Positions 11,441 to 40,600 are shown, numbered from the stretch's first letter. The stretch is DNA of 64,000 nucleotides from Glandiceps talaboti (GCF_964340395.1 NC_135558.1:427501-491500), one strand, 5' to 3'. The notes: generated from the sequence alone by a model not told the origin. Program-made: numbers and translations.

Positions 11441-12071
11441 CGACTCAACCACAGTCCCTTGCTACTGGCTATGTTTTTGTAGTGTGGCATTGGTGAAGGA
11501 GACAACTGCTGCTCTTAATATTCTTCAACTACCAGAAAACAGTATTGTTTACAGGATAAGATATGGTAAATTGTGTTTTGTGATAGAGACATTTTATTAA
11601 TTTCCAATTCCTTTGGGATGGAGAAATATGAAAAATGACTTGGAAAACAATTAAAAAATTATTTTTAAAATGAAATATGACCTTTACTATGAATTTGTTC
11701 CTAGTGAATGATTGTATTGAAAGAATCCAGATGCTACTTCATTGTATGTGTATATTTAGTATTTTTTCAGTTTCGGGTTATGAACAAAAAAATATATAGA
11801 ATCAGGGAAGGTTATATCGCAAACAAACATTCCATAAACTATTGATATGTTTATCTGTTCTGGCAAAGAAAGAAAATAAATGTCTCTGTGGTTCTGGTCA
11901 ACATTTCTCATCAGAATAATAAATTGCTTTGTTAGCCCAAGCCATCAAGATGTCAGCTACAACCACTAGATCTCAGCACATCACATACTGTTCTGATTGA
12001 GTTATTTCTTAATTACTAATAACCACTAATACTATTACAATTACTAATAATTTCTTAATTACTAATAACAA

Positions 12072-16547
<4,476 letters not shown>

Positions 16548-17106
16548 GAAATTCACAATGGTGATTCAAACAACCTCCTGGTGTAGACAAGACGCCGGAA
16601 CTGAAGAACATAGATACTGTACTCAAGTACTATGGAAGACTGGTAGATACGCCGACGTCGTCCGAGATTTAGGGGTTGGTATGTTGTTGCTTTCGAGGGG
16701 AGGGACGACACTACACGCACCGAATCTTTTGGCTATGTCTACAGATCTAGAAACACGCTGATATCAAGCTTACCCTCCCCAGTGATAAAACATAGTATTC
16801 ACACCCTTAATACAGACATGCCGTCTCAGCTGAAAATCCTACTGGTGACTACTGGACGTCACGTGATATTTGCTACAAGAATGAAATAATATCTTCACAA
16901 ATGCTTGATTTTGATGTTTATTGTGAGGTATTGAAAAGCAACTGCCATCACGATTCAATAGGCTAATAAGCGCCATTAAAAAGTATGTAAATTTGTATTG
17001 TTTTTGATATAATAAACATAACATTTCGTGGAGCCCGTATCTTTTAAGAGGCGACAACATTGCGATTTTACCCTGTGTTAATCGTATCTATCTATCTAAA
17101 CATCTG

Positions 17107-17475
<369 letters not shown>

Positions 17476-17527
17476 ATCTATTAGATATATACAAAATATC
17501 CAGAAATAAAATGAAATGAAATATCTA

Positions 17528-17846
17528 GATATGACTTGACTCGACTCGAGTTGACTCAACTTGACATGACATGGCTAAACTCGACTTGACTTGACTTGAC
17601 ATGGCTAAACTCGACTTGACTTGACATGACTTGACATGACATGGCATTGCCTTGACTGACATTACATGGCATGACTTGACACGACTCGACTCGACTCGAC
17701 TTGACACGACACGACACGACACGACACGACACGACACAACACAACACAACACAACACAACACAACACAACACAACACAACACAACACAACACAACACAAC
17801 ACAACACAACACAACACAACACAACACAACACAACACAACACAACA
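17528..17846. repeat. Pentanucleotide array that drifts from ACTTG to ACACA
   Basis: A 5-bp-period array in which the unit changes along its length: mainly ACTTG/ACTCG with ACATG at the left, then ACACG (about 17701-17747), then pure ACACA to 17846. Spurious frames arise on both strands. Confidence 0.95.
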
Positions 17847-18636
17847 CTACACAACACATGAAAATGGAAAACGTTACCGAGAAACCCATCCATGGACAGA
17901 AGTAAATGATGTTACATTTTTGAATTTCATGCACGCAAGATTGACATTAATTCTTTGCACGATAGAAAACAAAAAAAAATGTCAATCGTGCATACTAAAA
18001 ATGTAATCGATCAGCACGATCGACATTTTTGAAAGCCACCATCGACATTTTATGTGTTCAATCGTGTTAATGCAAATATTTCGTCAGCTTTTTCGGCTTT
18101 CAACGGAATACAAAATATGACAATAAAAACACAAACATTTTCTACAGCTTGCAAGCTATATGTACTAAGTAGTTTGCCCAGGCCGAGAATTAAATAATGT
18201 CATTTCTAGTAGTTGTACTGTGAAAGAATAGCCTTATATATGCGTCAGAAGTTAATACATGTTCATGCATTTGTAATTACTTTCAACGAATTCTAGCTAG
18301 ACTATGACTCACTGATGAAAGCAACTTTCAGTTCGAATACAGTTTGGCCTATCGTGCCTTTTAGCATGAGTGAATACAAAAGGGTACGACGAAATTCAAA
18401 CAAAAGAAAGAAAAAGCTTACTCTGTGGTGGCGCACTTGTTTGGGCCGTATCACAGAGAAAAGTTACAGAAAACAAACTCGATATTTCATCACCACATGC
18501 AGACGCCATATTGATCTCCACTCGTACACTTTAACGAAAAAGTATCGTGTAGATATTGCGTGATTTGTCGCAACACTGGGGTCGTACCTTAAAATACTCT
18601 GACAGTAACCTTTCCTTAAAAGTTTTATCAGTGAAA

Positions 18637-24996
<6,360 letters not shown>

Positions 24997-25529
24997 AATA
25001 AAGCCTTCAGCAGTGCTGGTGTTATGATGCTGGCAACATCGTCTCCACTAGAGGCAGTGTCCTTCAATAAAACTCTCAACCACCTTCTTGAAAAAATCAT
25101 GATTTACATCTCCAATTTTCAGATTATAACAGTTGGCATAGATTCATGTAGGTAATAATAGTTGGACTATAGATTAGATAATGTATATATATTTTTTTCA
25201 AATTTCATAAGTAGTTGTTACTTATTAGTTAATTGTTAACTTAGTAATTCATTTTGTTTCCATGGTAAGTTTAGTGGTTCTCATGGTTACTTGTTCAATT
25301 TGATTAACTGTTTTGTTGATTTTTGTTTAAAGGAAGATTTCTGACTTTGTTAATTTTGTTCAGCGGGAAATAAATTTGACTTGACATCAAGGCAGAGGAG
25401 AAGGTATAGATTAGCTGAAAGTGGAAGAATTTGGATGTGATGACTTTTAATTTTTACCAATAAAAATATTAGATACCAAGTATTGTTGTGCAGAGTGAGT
25501 GGCATAGAAGTTTCAGTTATTATTATGGA

Positions 25530-25935
25530 GTCATGTTGATCGAATGGTTAGAGTGGTTAGAGTGGTTGGAGTGGTTAGAGTGGTTGGCTTGGAACCTGCA
25601 GGTCACAGGTTTGAGCGTCGTTGCTGCCGTTTGTATCAGAATGGCTAAAGTACTGGGGCAAGATTTGAACCACGACTATGCCCCAGTCAACCCACCTGTA
25701 TAATTGGGGACCTAGTAGGATAGAGTTTGCAATGTGAATGCTTTAATCCTATGCGCTTATAAAGGCTGCAATAGAATGTATGTTCCCCCGGGAGTTGAGG
25801 AAGTATAACGGGCTGTTGTGTTGCCATTGATCTGTGTCAGTGGTAATGTTATAATAATTATTATGAGTGCCTTGAGCTCTCAGGAGAAAAGGTGCAGTAT
25901 AAGTTCACATCACTATTATCATTATTGTTACATTT
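25530..25935 (+). mobile_element. tRNA-derived SINE
   Basis: The tRNA-like head has an A-box region (TGGTTAGAGTGGTTGGCTTG) that has been expanded by extra GAGTGGTT units, and a B box GGTTTGAGCGTC at 25608-25619. The body contains CCCAGTCAACCCACCTG and CCTAGTAGGATAGAG, a pattern seen in many invertebrate SINEs. The tail GAGTGCCTTGAGCTCTCAG with GGTGCAGTATAAGTTC, followed by TTATCATTATTG, resembles LINE-related 3' ends. It lies 0.5 kb past the EDF1 stop. Confidence 0.75.
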
Positions 25936-26225
25936 ACAATGTTCCATGGACATTGCTGTTGTAGCAGTATCCCAAGGCTAGTCCTCTATTTGTAATATTC
26001 AAGGGACATTTGTAATACAAGTTGTAATGTTTTCTCATAGATATCTCTGGCAGTAATTTCAATATCATAAATAGCATCATGTGTGTTAAGACTGGGAAAA
26101 TAAAAGATTGTGAACCCTAGATTTTTTCCATTATTTTAAAAAGACAAGGCATAGACTTTCGTATATTGCAAAGTTTGGAGTGACTTTAAAAAGTTAGATT
26201 TTCAGAGAAAGTGGTCTTGAAGACA

Positions 26226-26460
26226 TTTGAAAACAAGGATCAAGGAATATCTCAAATCTGTGAGAGACAGAACTGTAGCAGCGGCTTTAGCTGAACACTC
26301 GCGTAGCTATAATTATAACATTGACCAGCACTCTATTGCCATTATTGATACATCCAAACATGATTTCGATGAAGATCAGGGAGGCTACAAACATCAGACA
26401 CTATAATCCTAGGATCAACAGAGACGGGAGCACCGAACTACCTAACATCTACAATCGGCT
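26226..26460 (+). mobile_element. Penelope-like retroelement relic with frameshift
   Basis: The first frame from about 26236 reads RIKEYLKSVRDRTVAAALAE, HSRSYNYNIDQHSIAIIDTS and KHDFDE. After a frameshift near 26375 it continues KIREATNIRHYNPRINRDGS and TELPNIYNR. HSxxxxHxIDW-like, KIxEAxxIR and PxxNRDGGxxLPxIY form the C-terminal GIY-YIG region of Penelope-like elements. It belongs to a different subfamily from the relic at 7939. The gene is broken by the frameshift and lacks its reverse transcriptase part here. Confidence 0.65.
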
Positions 26461-26625
26461 GATCATACTGCCACCTTGTGGTCAGCTGTAACTATGGAAT
26501 TTGTCATTGTGATGAGGATCGTCAACCAAGACAGATCATACCGCCACCTAGTGGTCAGCTGTAACTATGGAATTTGTCATTCTGATGAGGATCATTGACC
26601 AAGACGGATCGAAAGCTCAATGTTA
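26461..26625 (+). ncRNA. Duplicated retroelement tail with hammerhead-ribozyme-like core
   Basis: Two 73-bp direct copies start at 26461 and 26534 immediately after the Penelope-like relic. Copy 2 contains CTGATGA (26582-26588), a GATC/GATC stem II with a 12-14 base loop, GAAA directly after the stem, the self-complementary AGCT, then C and AATG, which pairs with CATT just before CTGATGA. That is the order of a type I hammerhead with a very short stem III, as described for Penelope-like elements. Copy 1 has GTGATGA, which would disable it. Stem II has one unpaired G, so present activity is doubtful. Confidence 0.42.
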
Positions 26626-26731
26626 AAAAAAACTTTGAACTGCTTCTGTGTTATAACCTTTGTAAATCATTATTGTCATTTGAGTACAACGTTTATAAAC
26701 TCAGTTTGACGTAGATAAGAACGGGGTTTGT

Positions 26732-27052
26732 CTATACTCTTTCATAATGACACTTTGCAATCTTTACAACTTTGCCATTTGTTTCTAGTTTCATGTGATC
26801 GCTTGCTGTCAGTTTATTTTTTTTGCTCTTGTTTTTGTGATGTGCAATCAAATTAAACCTGTTGTGCCTACCTAGATCTAGCTCACACCAGATTGATACG
26901 TGACCATGCTCAGAACACCGCTGGCAATATACAAATATTGATTCCATATTTTGCTTGTTTAATAATTTTGGATTGAACCTAAGACACTGTAAACACGTGC
27001 ACCAAGTCCATCTGAAGCAGGAGTCTGAATAAGCATGGGCATGTTCTACCAT
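26732..27052 (-). CDS. Possible small Cys/His-rich protein, divergent from CRYZ
   Basis: The minus-strand ATG at 27052 (context CAACAAATGG) opens 106 codons to a TAG at 26732. The N-terminal half is rich in Cys, Trp and His (CFRWTWCTCLQC, YCQRCSEHGH, IWC) and could bind zinc through CxxC pairs. The C-terminal part is Lys-rich. I do not recognise the family. A GTAGGC after about residue 80 could be a splice donor, so this may be only a first exon. It points away from CRYZ with 606 bp between the starts, so a shared bidirectional promoter is possible. It could be a chance frame: no polyadenylation signal is visible just after the stop. Confidence 0.35.
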   Translation of the reverse strand: MVEHAHAYSDSCFRWTWCTCLQCLRFNPKLLNKQNMESIFVYCQRCSEHGHVSIWCELDLGRHNRFNLIAHHKNKSKKNKLTASDHMKLETNGKVVKIAKCHYERV

Positions 27053-27542
27053 TTGTTGCCACTGTCAAACAACGAGGGAATTTGCAAACTCGCCATCTGA
27101 CTATCCTGAATGGTGCATCATGGGAAATATGATAATAAATATGAATCAATCAGATTGTACACAATCTTGTTACATTCTTTGTCACCACAATAATCTAGTC
27201 ATGGTTATTCTCACCATTGCAAGAGGATAGCTCCAAATTAGGTTTTACGATAACTACAGATAATCCCATATAGTCCTTTACATATGAACATGTTAGTCTG
27301 GCTTGCAAGTCATGATATTCGACTGGCAATGTCCCGGAACGTTTTGATTTCCCTTAGTAAAATATATTACAGTAACATACGTCTACCGTGATTTGACTTA
27401 TATTTTGGCAAGCGTGGTCAACACATCTAGTGCAGAACACCGACAATCGTGTTTTAGATGTCTTGCATTTGGATCGCATCGTGCGATATGCAATAAGAGG
27501 TGTATAACAGGTCTTTCACGCACGTGAGTCGTCAATATGATA

Positions 27543-27558
27543 TGACCTCGCGTGACCT
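27543..27558. promoter_or_regulatory. Perfect DR4 nuclear-receptor-type element upstream of CRYZ
   Basis: TGACCT (27543-27548), CGCG, TGACCT (27553-27558): a perfect direct repeat of the AGGTCA half-site (reverse strand) with a 4-bp spacer. A third TGACCT is at 27585-27590. It lies about 100 bp before the CRYZ ATG. DR4 sites are bound by RXR heterodimers such as thyroid-hormone receptor or LXR types. Confidence 0.45.
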
Positions 27559-27658
27559 TACATGGTAAACTGAGTTTGATCGCTTGACCTTCATTCAGCT
27601 AGCATGTTCAATCATCGCGTGTCCTAAAGCCATTTTGTTAAACCGTAAAGAAGTAACA

Positions 27659-33271
<5,613 letters not shown>

Positions 33272-33573
33272 AGGGTTTAACCACTACCTCGAGAGATAAC
33301 CAGGTGTGACCGCCCATGAAATATGGATAGGATTCAAAAATTTTCCTCCGTGTTTTCAGCGTTGGGTGCTTGATATAGCTTTTGGTATTCTTTAGTACTA
33401 CCATACACAATGGAGAAACCAGTCTATAGTATCACCCCAACACGCACGCACACACGCACCCACGCACGCACATGCATGCGGATTCCATTTTAGATTTTCC
33501 CAATAAAAAAATGTACATGTACGTCTGTTTGTAGTGACAAGTGTTCGACAAATTCCTTTCTGTTGAATATCAG

Positions 33574-33702
33574 GATTGGCCAGTAGCCAAGAGAGTCCGT
33601 AAACTTTCTCAAAACCCAGTATGGAAACGTCTACAACCTGACAAAGTGCAGCAAGAGAAAGGACTTTTATTATCTCAACTTCTATTTTGTGGACAAAATT
33701 AA
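33574..33702 (+). other. Orphan exon-like segment with stop and polyadenylation signal
   Basis: TTGAATATCAG at 33563-33573 is a usable acceptor. From 33574 a 42-codon open frame follows (DWPVAKRVRKLSQNPVWKRL, QPDKVQQEKGLL, LSQLLFCGQN), ending TAA at 33700-33702, with AATAAA at 33701-33706 overlapping the stop. It lies 303 bp past the CRYZ stop on the same strand. It could be an alternative last exon of CRYZ (exon 7 ends in phase 0, so it would join in frame), the last exon of another gene, or a spliced 3' UTR. I do not recognise the peptide. Confidence 0.35.
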
Positions 33703-33709
33703 TAAAGTA

Positions 33710-35670
33710 TTGATGGTAATGAACTCTGATTTAAAATTTTAGAGGTTGTGCTTGAAAAAATATAAACTTATGGTAGATTAGATGAATTTCATTGAGTTCT
33801 CTGATCCACAGGGAACTAACACTGTTGTAAAATCGCACACACTAGCACAAAATAGGCCATAGGCTGTAAACTATATTAGAACGGATGGACTAAAAAAATC
33901 TAAAATGATGGCACAGCCGTATGTGAATTACAGAATATGGAAAACAGAAACAAAACTTCAACAAAAGTAATAACATTACTATATGTCATCGTCTACCTAG
34001 ACAAGCTTTTCTTCATCAGGTTTAATAAAACAAACAACTTATGAACATTGTGAACATGTTCTTTGCGTGATCTACCATTCTTCTTTGCAAATCGTCGCCA
34101 GGCGATAACAGGTAGTAAAGTGAAGTAGCTTGTTGTCGAGCCAGACAGTAAAGTTTAGGAAAGTTTTTAAGATGTTTGTACAGCCAGGAAATCAAATGTA
34201 GGAATGTTAGTATGATTTTTATTGGGCCAAGCAATGGAATGTAACTATTTTGTTGAGCCAGATAACATTTTGTTTCTATTCAACCGCTTTCTATTATAAT
34301 GTCTAAGGACCCACCCAACAACACATTCGTCATCAAAGTTATGTCTCAAACATTATCGGCTTTTGTACACATCGATTTTATTGACGAATAAAATATATAC
34401 ATTGTCACGTGACATACTTAAAAGTTACAAGTTTACTTTACCTAGTAAATGGATTTGACGCAATTAAATTTGTGTTTAATGACATTGGAAATAGTACGTA
34501 CAGACACATTTCAGCTGCACTTGTGGATTGAAGTGATCACGTGATAGAAAATGGCTTAGGTATAGAAGGCTGTTAAATTCATCGATAGTAAAAACGGACA
34601 CATTAATATCGGCGTCGGTGCTATGACCGGATTTAGAGCCTCTCACCATGTACACAGTCAACACTCTTTGTCATGATATTTGGGTTTGAAGAGAACTATC
34701 TAATACAAGATCTGGGTAAAGAGGGCTTTAAAATATCTCCTATTGTTCAAGGTATAAATCACAATTTTACGAATACGATTGTATTACTTTCAACTACTTG
34801 ACCTATATCGGACTCCTTACATCCTCCCAATATTTCAAGTTAACATTTACACAGTTGACGCGATTAGAAAGTAAATAAATACTTCAACATTGAGTTTGTC
34901 TGAACGCCCTGCGATTACACATATATTTTCGCTATTTTCCAAAGCTAGTTATTGACTGGTATTCTGTACCCTAGCTTGATGCCCGTGTGTAAACATTCAT
35001 GAAAGAGGTACAAACATAGCCAATTGTTTGTCAACATATTTCTAATTTTATATTTAAACTGATAGGGTTTGATCACTGCGATTATCGATATGCTTCAACA
35101 AGTACCATAAACACTGTCCATCGAAAATTAGAGCAAAATGTAGGAAAAGATAATTCTAACTACAGTAACTATAACTTTAAAATTATGCCATTTTGAAGGA
35201 ATCTGCATGATCATCGAGTTGTCTATACTTTTGGCGGTATTACGGCACTTTCGAATTCGTAACATGTACTTCGACGTTTTGTCGTTTTTTTCACTGTCAC
35301 GTTTGACCTTGACCCTACCATTTATAATGTATAAGTGAATTGAACGGATGTGTTCACAAAGCGCACAGTAATGTACTTTTTGACAACACTAAAAGATTAA
35401 TATATTTAATATACGATTGGCTGCTTGCAGGTGGTATCGAGTTCCCATTTAATTTAATCAGTTCATGACATTATCTTTTCCTTGTCTGTGGTTCAATGTA
35501 GTTGCTGCTGTTTTTTTACCTGTGGGCGCCTTTCAGTCACGACGGTTTTCAGACTGTTTTGAATAAGTAATGATTCCTTTACGATAAGCCTAAAGCAAAA
35601 CTGTGTGCACTGGTTTAACAACCCTACATTAGGCCTCAGCAACCATATGTTGTTTACTATGATCAATCAT
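33710..35670. other. Gene-poor stretch after CRYZ
   Basis: AT-rich sequence with only short frames and no homology I can recognise. A CTGATGA lies on the minus strand near 34013, but no ribozyme core follows. I see no exon, RNA gene or clear repeat. Confidence 0.5.
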
Positions 35671-35674
35671 ATAT

Positions 35675-35675
<1 letters not shown>

Positions 35676-35748
<73 letters not shown>

Positions 35749-35796
35749 TTTACATAAAACGTTTATTCACTGATTCCTAAATATATAAAGATTTCC

Positions 35797-35863
<67 letters not shown>

Positions 35864-35891
35864 GGTGGTGGTGGTGGTGGTGGTGGTGGTG

Positions 35892-35982
<91 letters not shown>

Positions 35983-35992
35983 CAGTAGTAGC
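35676..35992. repeat. (AGT)n/(GGT)n trinucleotide arrays
   Basis: One AGT array at about 35676-35747. A second at about 35800-35992 has an AGT-GGT-AGT sandwich, the GGT block being at about 35853-35901. Long Val or Thr frames through it are artefacts. Confidence 0.96.
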
Positions 35993-35999
35993 GATCAGG

Positions 36000-37110
36000 C
36001 TAAAAAATGTAAACATGTACCAAGAAGGTCAATTCAGGCAAAATAATGAAGGTAAAATAGCAATGAACGATTACGATTAGCCGACATCTACATCGGATTT
36101 TAATCAGATTGCTCCCCCCCCCCTCTCCACCCCCACCCCCAAATGTGTATGGGTAGAACGGGTTGAACAGCTTTATTGTTTTGCCAATAAATAGGACAAT
36201 TTCCACACGTTTCCTTTAGAGTACCTTACCATGTACCAACATGGTTGACAATTCCTGTATGTCCCTTAAATCAGTCTGTTGTTACTTTTAGCATACACCA
36301 CGCCGGACACACGACAACAGAACAAGTCAAGTCTACTACAAACTCTAGTTTTGAATGATATGTTGTCAACACATACATATTTTTTTCTTGTATGTGACCT
36401 TTCAGTGATATTCACAAGATGTCAATTCTGCAGAAAACAAAGAAGTCCTTGTGTTAATGTCACGGTGTGTATTTGTATAAAGTGTCCTTCTCATGACAAA
36501 GTCCTGGCAGCGATTCAGTTGAGTGGTAAATCTGATGTATTTAAGTGATATGGCCACTTTACAGTGACCGTGGAGTTTTGATTGTACGGGGTGGTACAAA
36601 TAGAATCAACATGACAGCAACGAACTCATAAATTTAATGGCACAAACAACTTTTTCCATTCAGATAACAGAAAATGCACCACTCCAATAATTGTCACAAA
36701 CTTATACCAGTCAAATAATGCACAATAAACGCTTCAAACAACTTACATTTTTCAATTACATACATTTATTTATGCTGTTATCACACTGAATTCAGAAATT
36801 AGGTTAATGAATAGAGAAAGTGTACATATTGTACTCACTGTTGATTGATGTTATAATAACATTATGTATATAGGTCTACATCTAGTCAACTACCCAACCA
36901 TGACACATGACACATGACACATGACTAAGTAAGGTAAATGGATGTATTCTTTTCTTCTTTCTTAAGTTGATGGTAGTATTGGCCTATATATTTACTCACA
37001 AAACTCAAACACGTATGTAAAGATTTGACAATAAACAGAACCACTTTTATATTCTTGTATTATCAATATATAATAACGTGTTTTATATTAAATGATACAT
37101 CATCAATACT
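36000..37110. other. No gene seen
   Basis: Contains poly-C near 36112-36121 and short frames only. A Cys-containing 89-codon frame at 36279-36548 has no recognisable domain or splice context. Confidence 0.45.
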
Positions 37111-37118
37111 AACTTGTT

Positions 37119-37119
37119 G

Positions 37120-37175
<56 letters not shown>

Positions 37176-37370
37176 GCCTGCCTGCCTGCATGCCTGCATG
37201 CATGCATGCATGCATGCATGTATGCATGTATGTATGTATGTATGTATGTATGTATGTATGTATGTATGTATGTATGTATGTATGTATGTATGTATGCCTG
37301 TCTGTCTGTCTGTGTATGTATGTATGTATGTATGTATGTATGTATGTATGTATGTATGTATGTATGTATG

Positions 37371-37401
<31 letters not shown>

Positions 37402-37512
37402 CTATGTAATATGTGTCTGGTTCTGCGTGTGCTCACCATATTCCATACTGGTCCTTTGTCTTTTTCTCTCCCCCTGTCTTTCTCTTTTTCTTGCCGCTTC
37501 TCTCTCTCGCGC

Positions 37513-37555
<43 letters not shown>

Positions 37556-37591
37556 CCCTCCCTCCCTCCCTCCCTCCCTCCCTCCCTCCCT

Positions 37592-37662
<71 letters not shown>
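37119..37662. repeat. Microsatellite cluster (GTCT, GCAT, GTAT, CCCT, CT)
   Basis: (TGTC)n with TGCC and TGCA interruptions, (TGTA)n to about 37400, then a unique spacer, then (GTCT), (CCCT) and (CT) blocks from about 37515 to 37662. Confidence 0.96.
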
Positions 37663-37667
<5 letters not shown>

Positions 37668-37689
37668 CCCCGTGTATTTGTCTATGATT

Positions 37690-40600
37690 GTGGTCTAAGA
37701 TTGGATTCATCTAACTTTAAGTTTTCACGTACATATATACGTCGTATATGTTAAACTAGATTGATCTTGGAAGGTCTCCAAATGGTTAAACTTTTATATC
37801 GGCCATTGTGTTTTGACATAGTAAACACCGCCATTTTAATACAGTGACGCATTTCCCATTACAGCAACTCAGATTACCGTAGGAATTTTTCTATATCTGG
37901 TTTGAGCCAACAATACATACAGTGTTTGTTTGTTTGTTTTTTAGTTTCATAGTTACTATTGACAACAAACCATAAGTCACTTTACACGTACTATGGTCAA
38001 GGTCTATTATAGTGCTTTTTGCTTTTTTTCTAGTGTCGTAAATCAGAACGATGACAACCCTTTCCTTCCCCGCTTACCCCGTCATCGCCATCACGTTGTA
38101 TATTTCATGTTAGTGTTCCCCGGTACTGTTTGATACAACCACGTACATGTTACACTTTAATCTAAAAAGATATAAATGTCTTGCTCCATTTTGTCTAAAT
38201 GAAAAACAACAACATTTAAACATACTGTAACTAGACGCTGGCACATGGCTTCCATTGTTTCATGTCTGCATGGTAGCACTATTCATTTCATAGGCAAAAT
38301 GTCGCAAAAACATATATTCATTCACTGGGTGTGCAGATTGTTAATCGGTTTCTGTGTAAGAATGACATTGCTTGTGGACATGATATGTATGAAAGAAAAA
38401 AATAACTAAAAAGCTGGATTTCGAGTGGAAAGTTCCCTATTTTTATTTGACGTGTACAAAAGAAGCTTACTGCCTCTACCCCTGTGTCTGAAAAACTAAT
38501 TCCTGGATTTCCTGTGATTAACAGAAACATTAATTCTAAGCAACAACTTGCCATTGGCAGAACTCCGACCTGGTATTTAGGCACACAATATAAACTAGAT
38601 GATAGCATATGCTATATAGAATATAAACTAGTTGATAGCATATGCTGTATACATATCAATGAAGAATCCCCTAGTATGCCATCAACTATGCCGATAATGC
38701 CTCCTAAAAATGACTTCAATGCTATTGAAGGCATACTTCGACATTTGTATTAAACTAAATCTTCATAATAGTATTTTTATAAATCACATATAATACTTTA
38801 ATTCACACCAAGTTTTCGCCCCCCCCCCTCCCAGGGGGCGGCCGAGAAACTTTCTATGAAATGATACGGGGAGACTTCGCAGTGAGTTCCAAACCCAAAT
38901 GTTGTTGTCATACCACAAGTGCACACTCCAGAAAAGAGACCATTTTCATCACTACTGTATCACACAGGTAGATAACAAAACGGGTCTACGATACATGCAG
39001 ACAACAGTTCATGAAATGGCTAAAACCTGCCAAACCTGCCCAAAATAATTGTTTTTGACAACTTAATTGTTACTTTCAACAATCGTAAGAATTATTTTGA
39101 AAATTATTGAAATATTCTGAGCTAAAATTGAAGCAAAATCTACCAGGCGTCCAGTTGGGAAGGGTTTTCCAAAAATATTCCGGCCCTGAAAAGTATACCC
39201 TTTGAGAACAATAAGCCATCCCTTTTAGTGTATGGGACTTTCTTTAATCTTTAACTTCGGAAATCATAATCATTATATTCACTAGCTCATATTCAATGGC
39301 TTACATTTGTTTTGTTGTCATGGTTACGGCTTTTTACTCGGTTTAACTGGGACTTACACAATACCTTAATTGTGCAAGTACGACATATCCCGACATTTAA
39401 GACTTGTTTGAAATCAAAATATCCGTGACTTTAGTTGCACGTGGAATTGACACCGACAATTAGCAAAGTTTTGGGTTCTATTTTTCATTTTGTTGTGATG
39501 GCAATACATGAAAGCAAAAATCCATCGGAAAGTCAGATTTAGTAAGTTCTATTAAAAGTGCAGACACAAAAGCTGTATTTTCGTCTTTTTTACCACCACA
39601 GGTAAAATTTGAGCCATGAATGGATTTAACACACCACAGGTAAAATGATTTGGGCCATGAGTGGATTTAAAAGTCTGTGACACCTAAGCTTGTCCCGGCT
39701 ACCGCGCAATTCACATCAGGGGTATCCTGAAACAACCGCAAGTTTATCACCTTACAAGGTGAGGTGTGTAATTTCCACCAGGTTCCACCCTTCGTATGAT
39801 TCTTGTAAGGTTAGAATACGACACCGTGAGTGTACACTGCTTTTAATGTCGGATCGTTGACAGATTTCTTCACATGTCAATAGAAATACAACATGGTTCG
39901 CTTGTGACGCGTAATTAAAGCCGAGTCGACTACAATGTTGGAAGGTTTTCTTGTTCCCATCGGTACCGAATAGGGGCATGCAAAGATCTTATTCCTCTGA
40001 CACCAATTAGGGAAGAACCCAACCATTCAAATATGATCGGTCAGCTCCATGGTAGCATGAAAGAACGATTATGTGTCATGAATTGCAAGATATTTGAGGT
40101 CCTACTTTTTTACTTTCATTTAAAATTAAAAATAACAATTATCAATAATTAGACAAACCTAAAATGCAAAATTTGGTTAAGTAGTTACCTTTATCAACGT
40201 TAAGTATATTTTTAGATTAGATACATTCTCATTGCCTCTTTCTACGACTTCAGACGCCAGACTGTTTTTTTAAATTGATTATTTCAAACATGTTTCCATG
40301 ACAACATATTACAAATATTGCTAAAATCTAGAAGCATGGTAATATTTAAACATGGATGACGTGGGATATATCTACATGGAAGAAAACATCTTGCTACTAC
40401 TAGTCGGCGATAAAATGGTATAAAATCTATTGAATGTTATATTATCGTAAACATGGCCTCCCTAAAACTCTTATTATTCATATGGTACCACTTTTACTAA
40501 ACAGATGTTAATTTTCACATGGTTTCAGGTAACTAATTAATGGTATATGAAATATAGTCAAACCATGAAAATTCTAATTAGTGGTATGAAATATAGTCAA

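Noticed and set aside
33960-34022. Second hammerhead ribozyme on the minus strand (CTGATGA near 34013, followed by a GTCTA/TAGAC hairpin)
   Set aside because: The GAAA that must follow stem II is absent (GATGAC instead) and no stem I partner is evident.
36279-36548. 89-codon Cys-containing frame
   Set aside because: No domain, no splice context, and ordinary AT-rich composition.
38318-38753. Overlapping frames of about 90-96 codons on both strands
   Set aside because: Overlap in antisense, no recognisable domain, and a duplicated palindromic segment inside.
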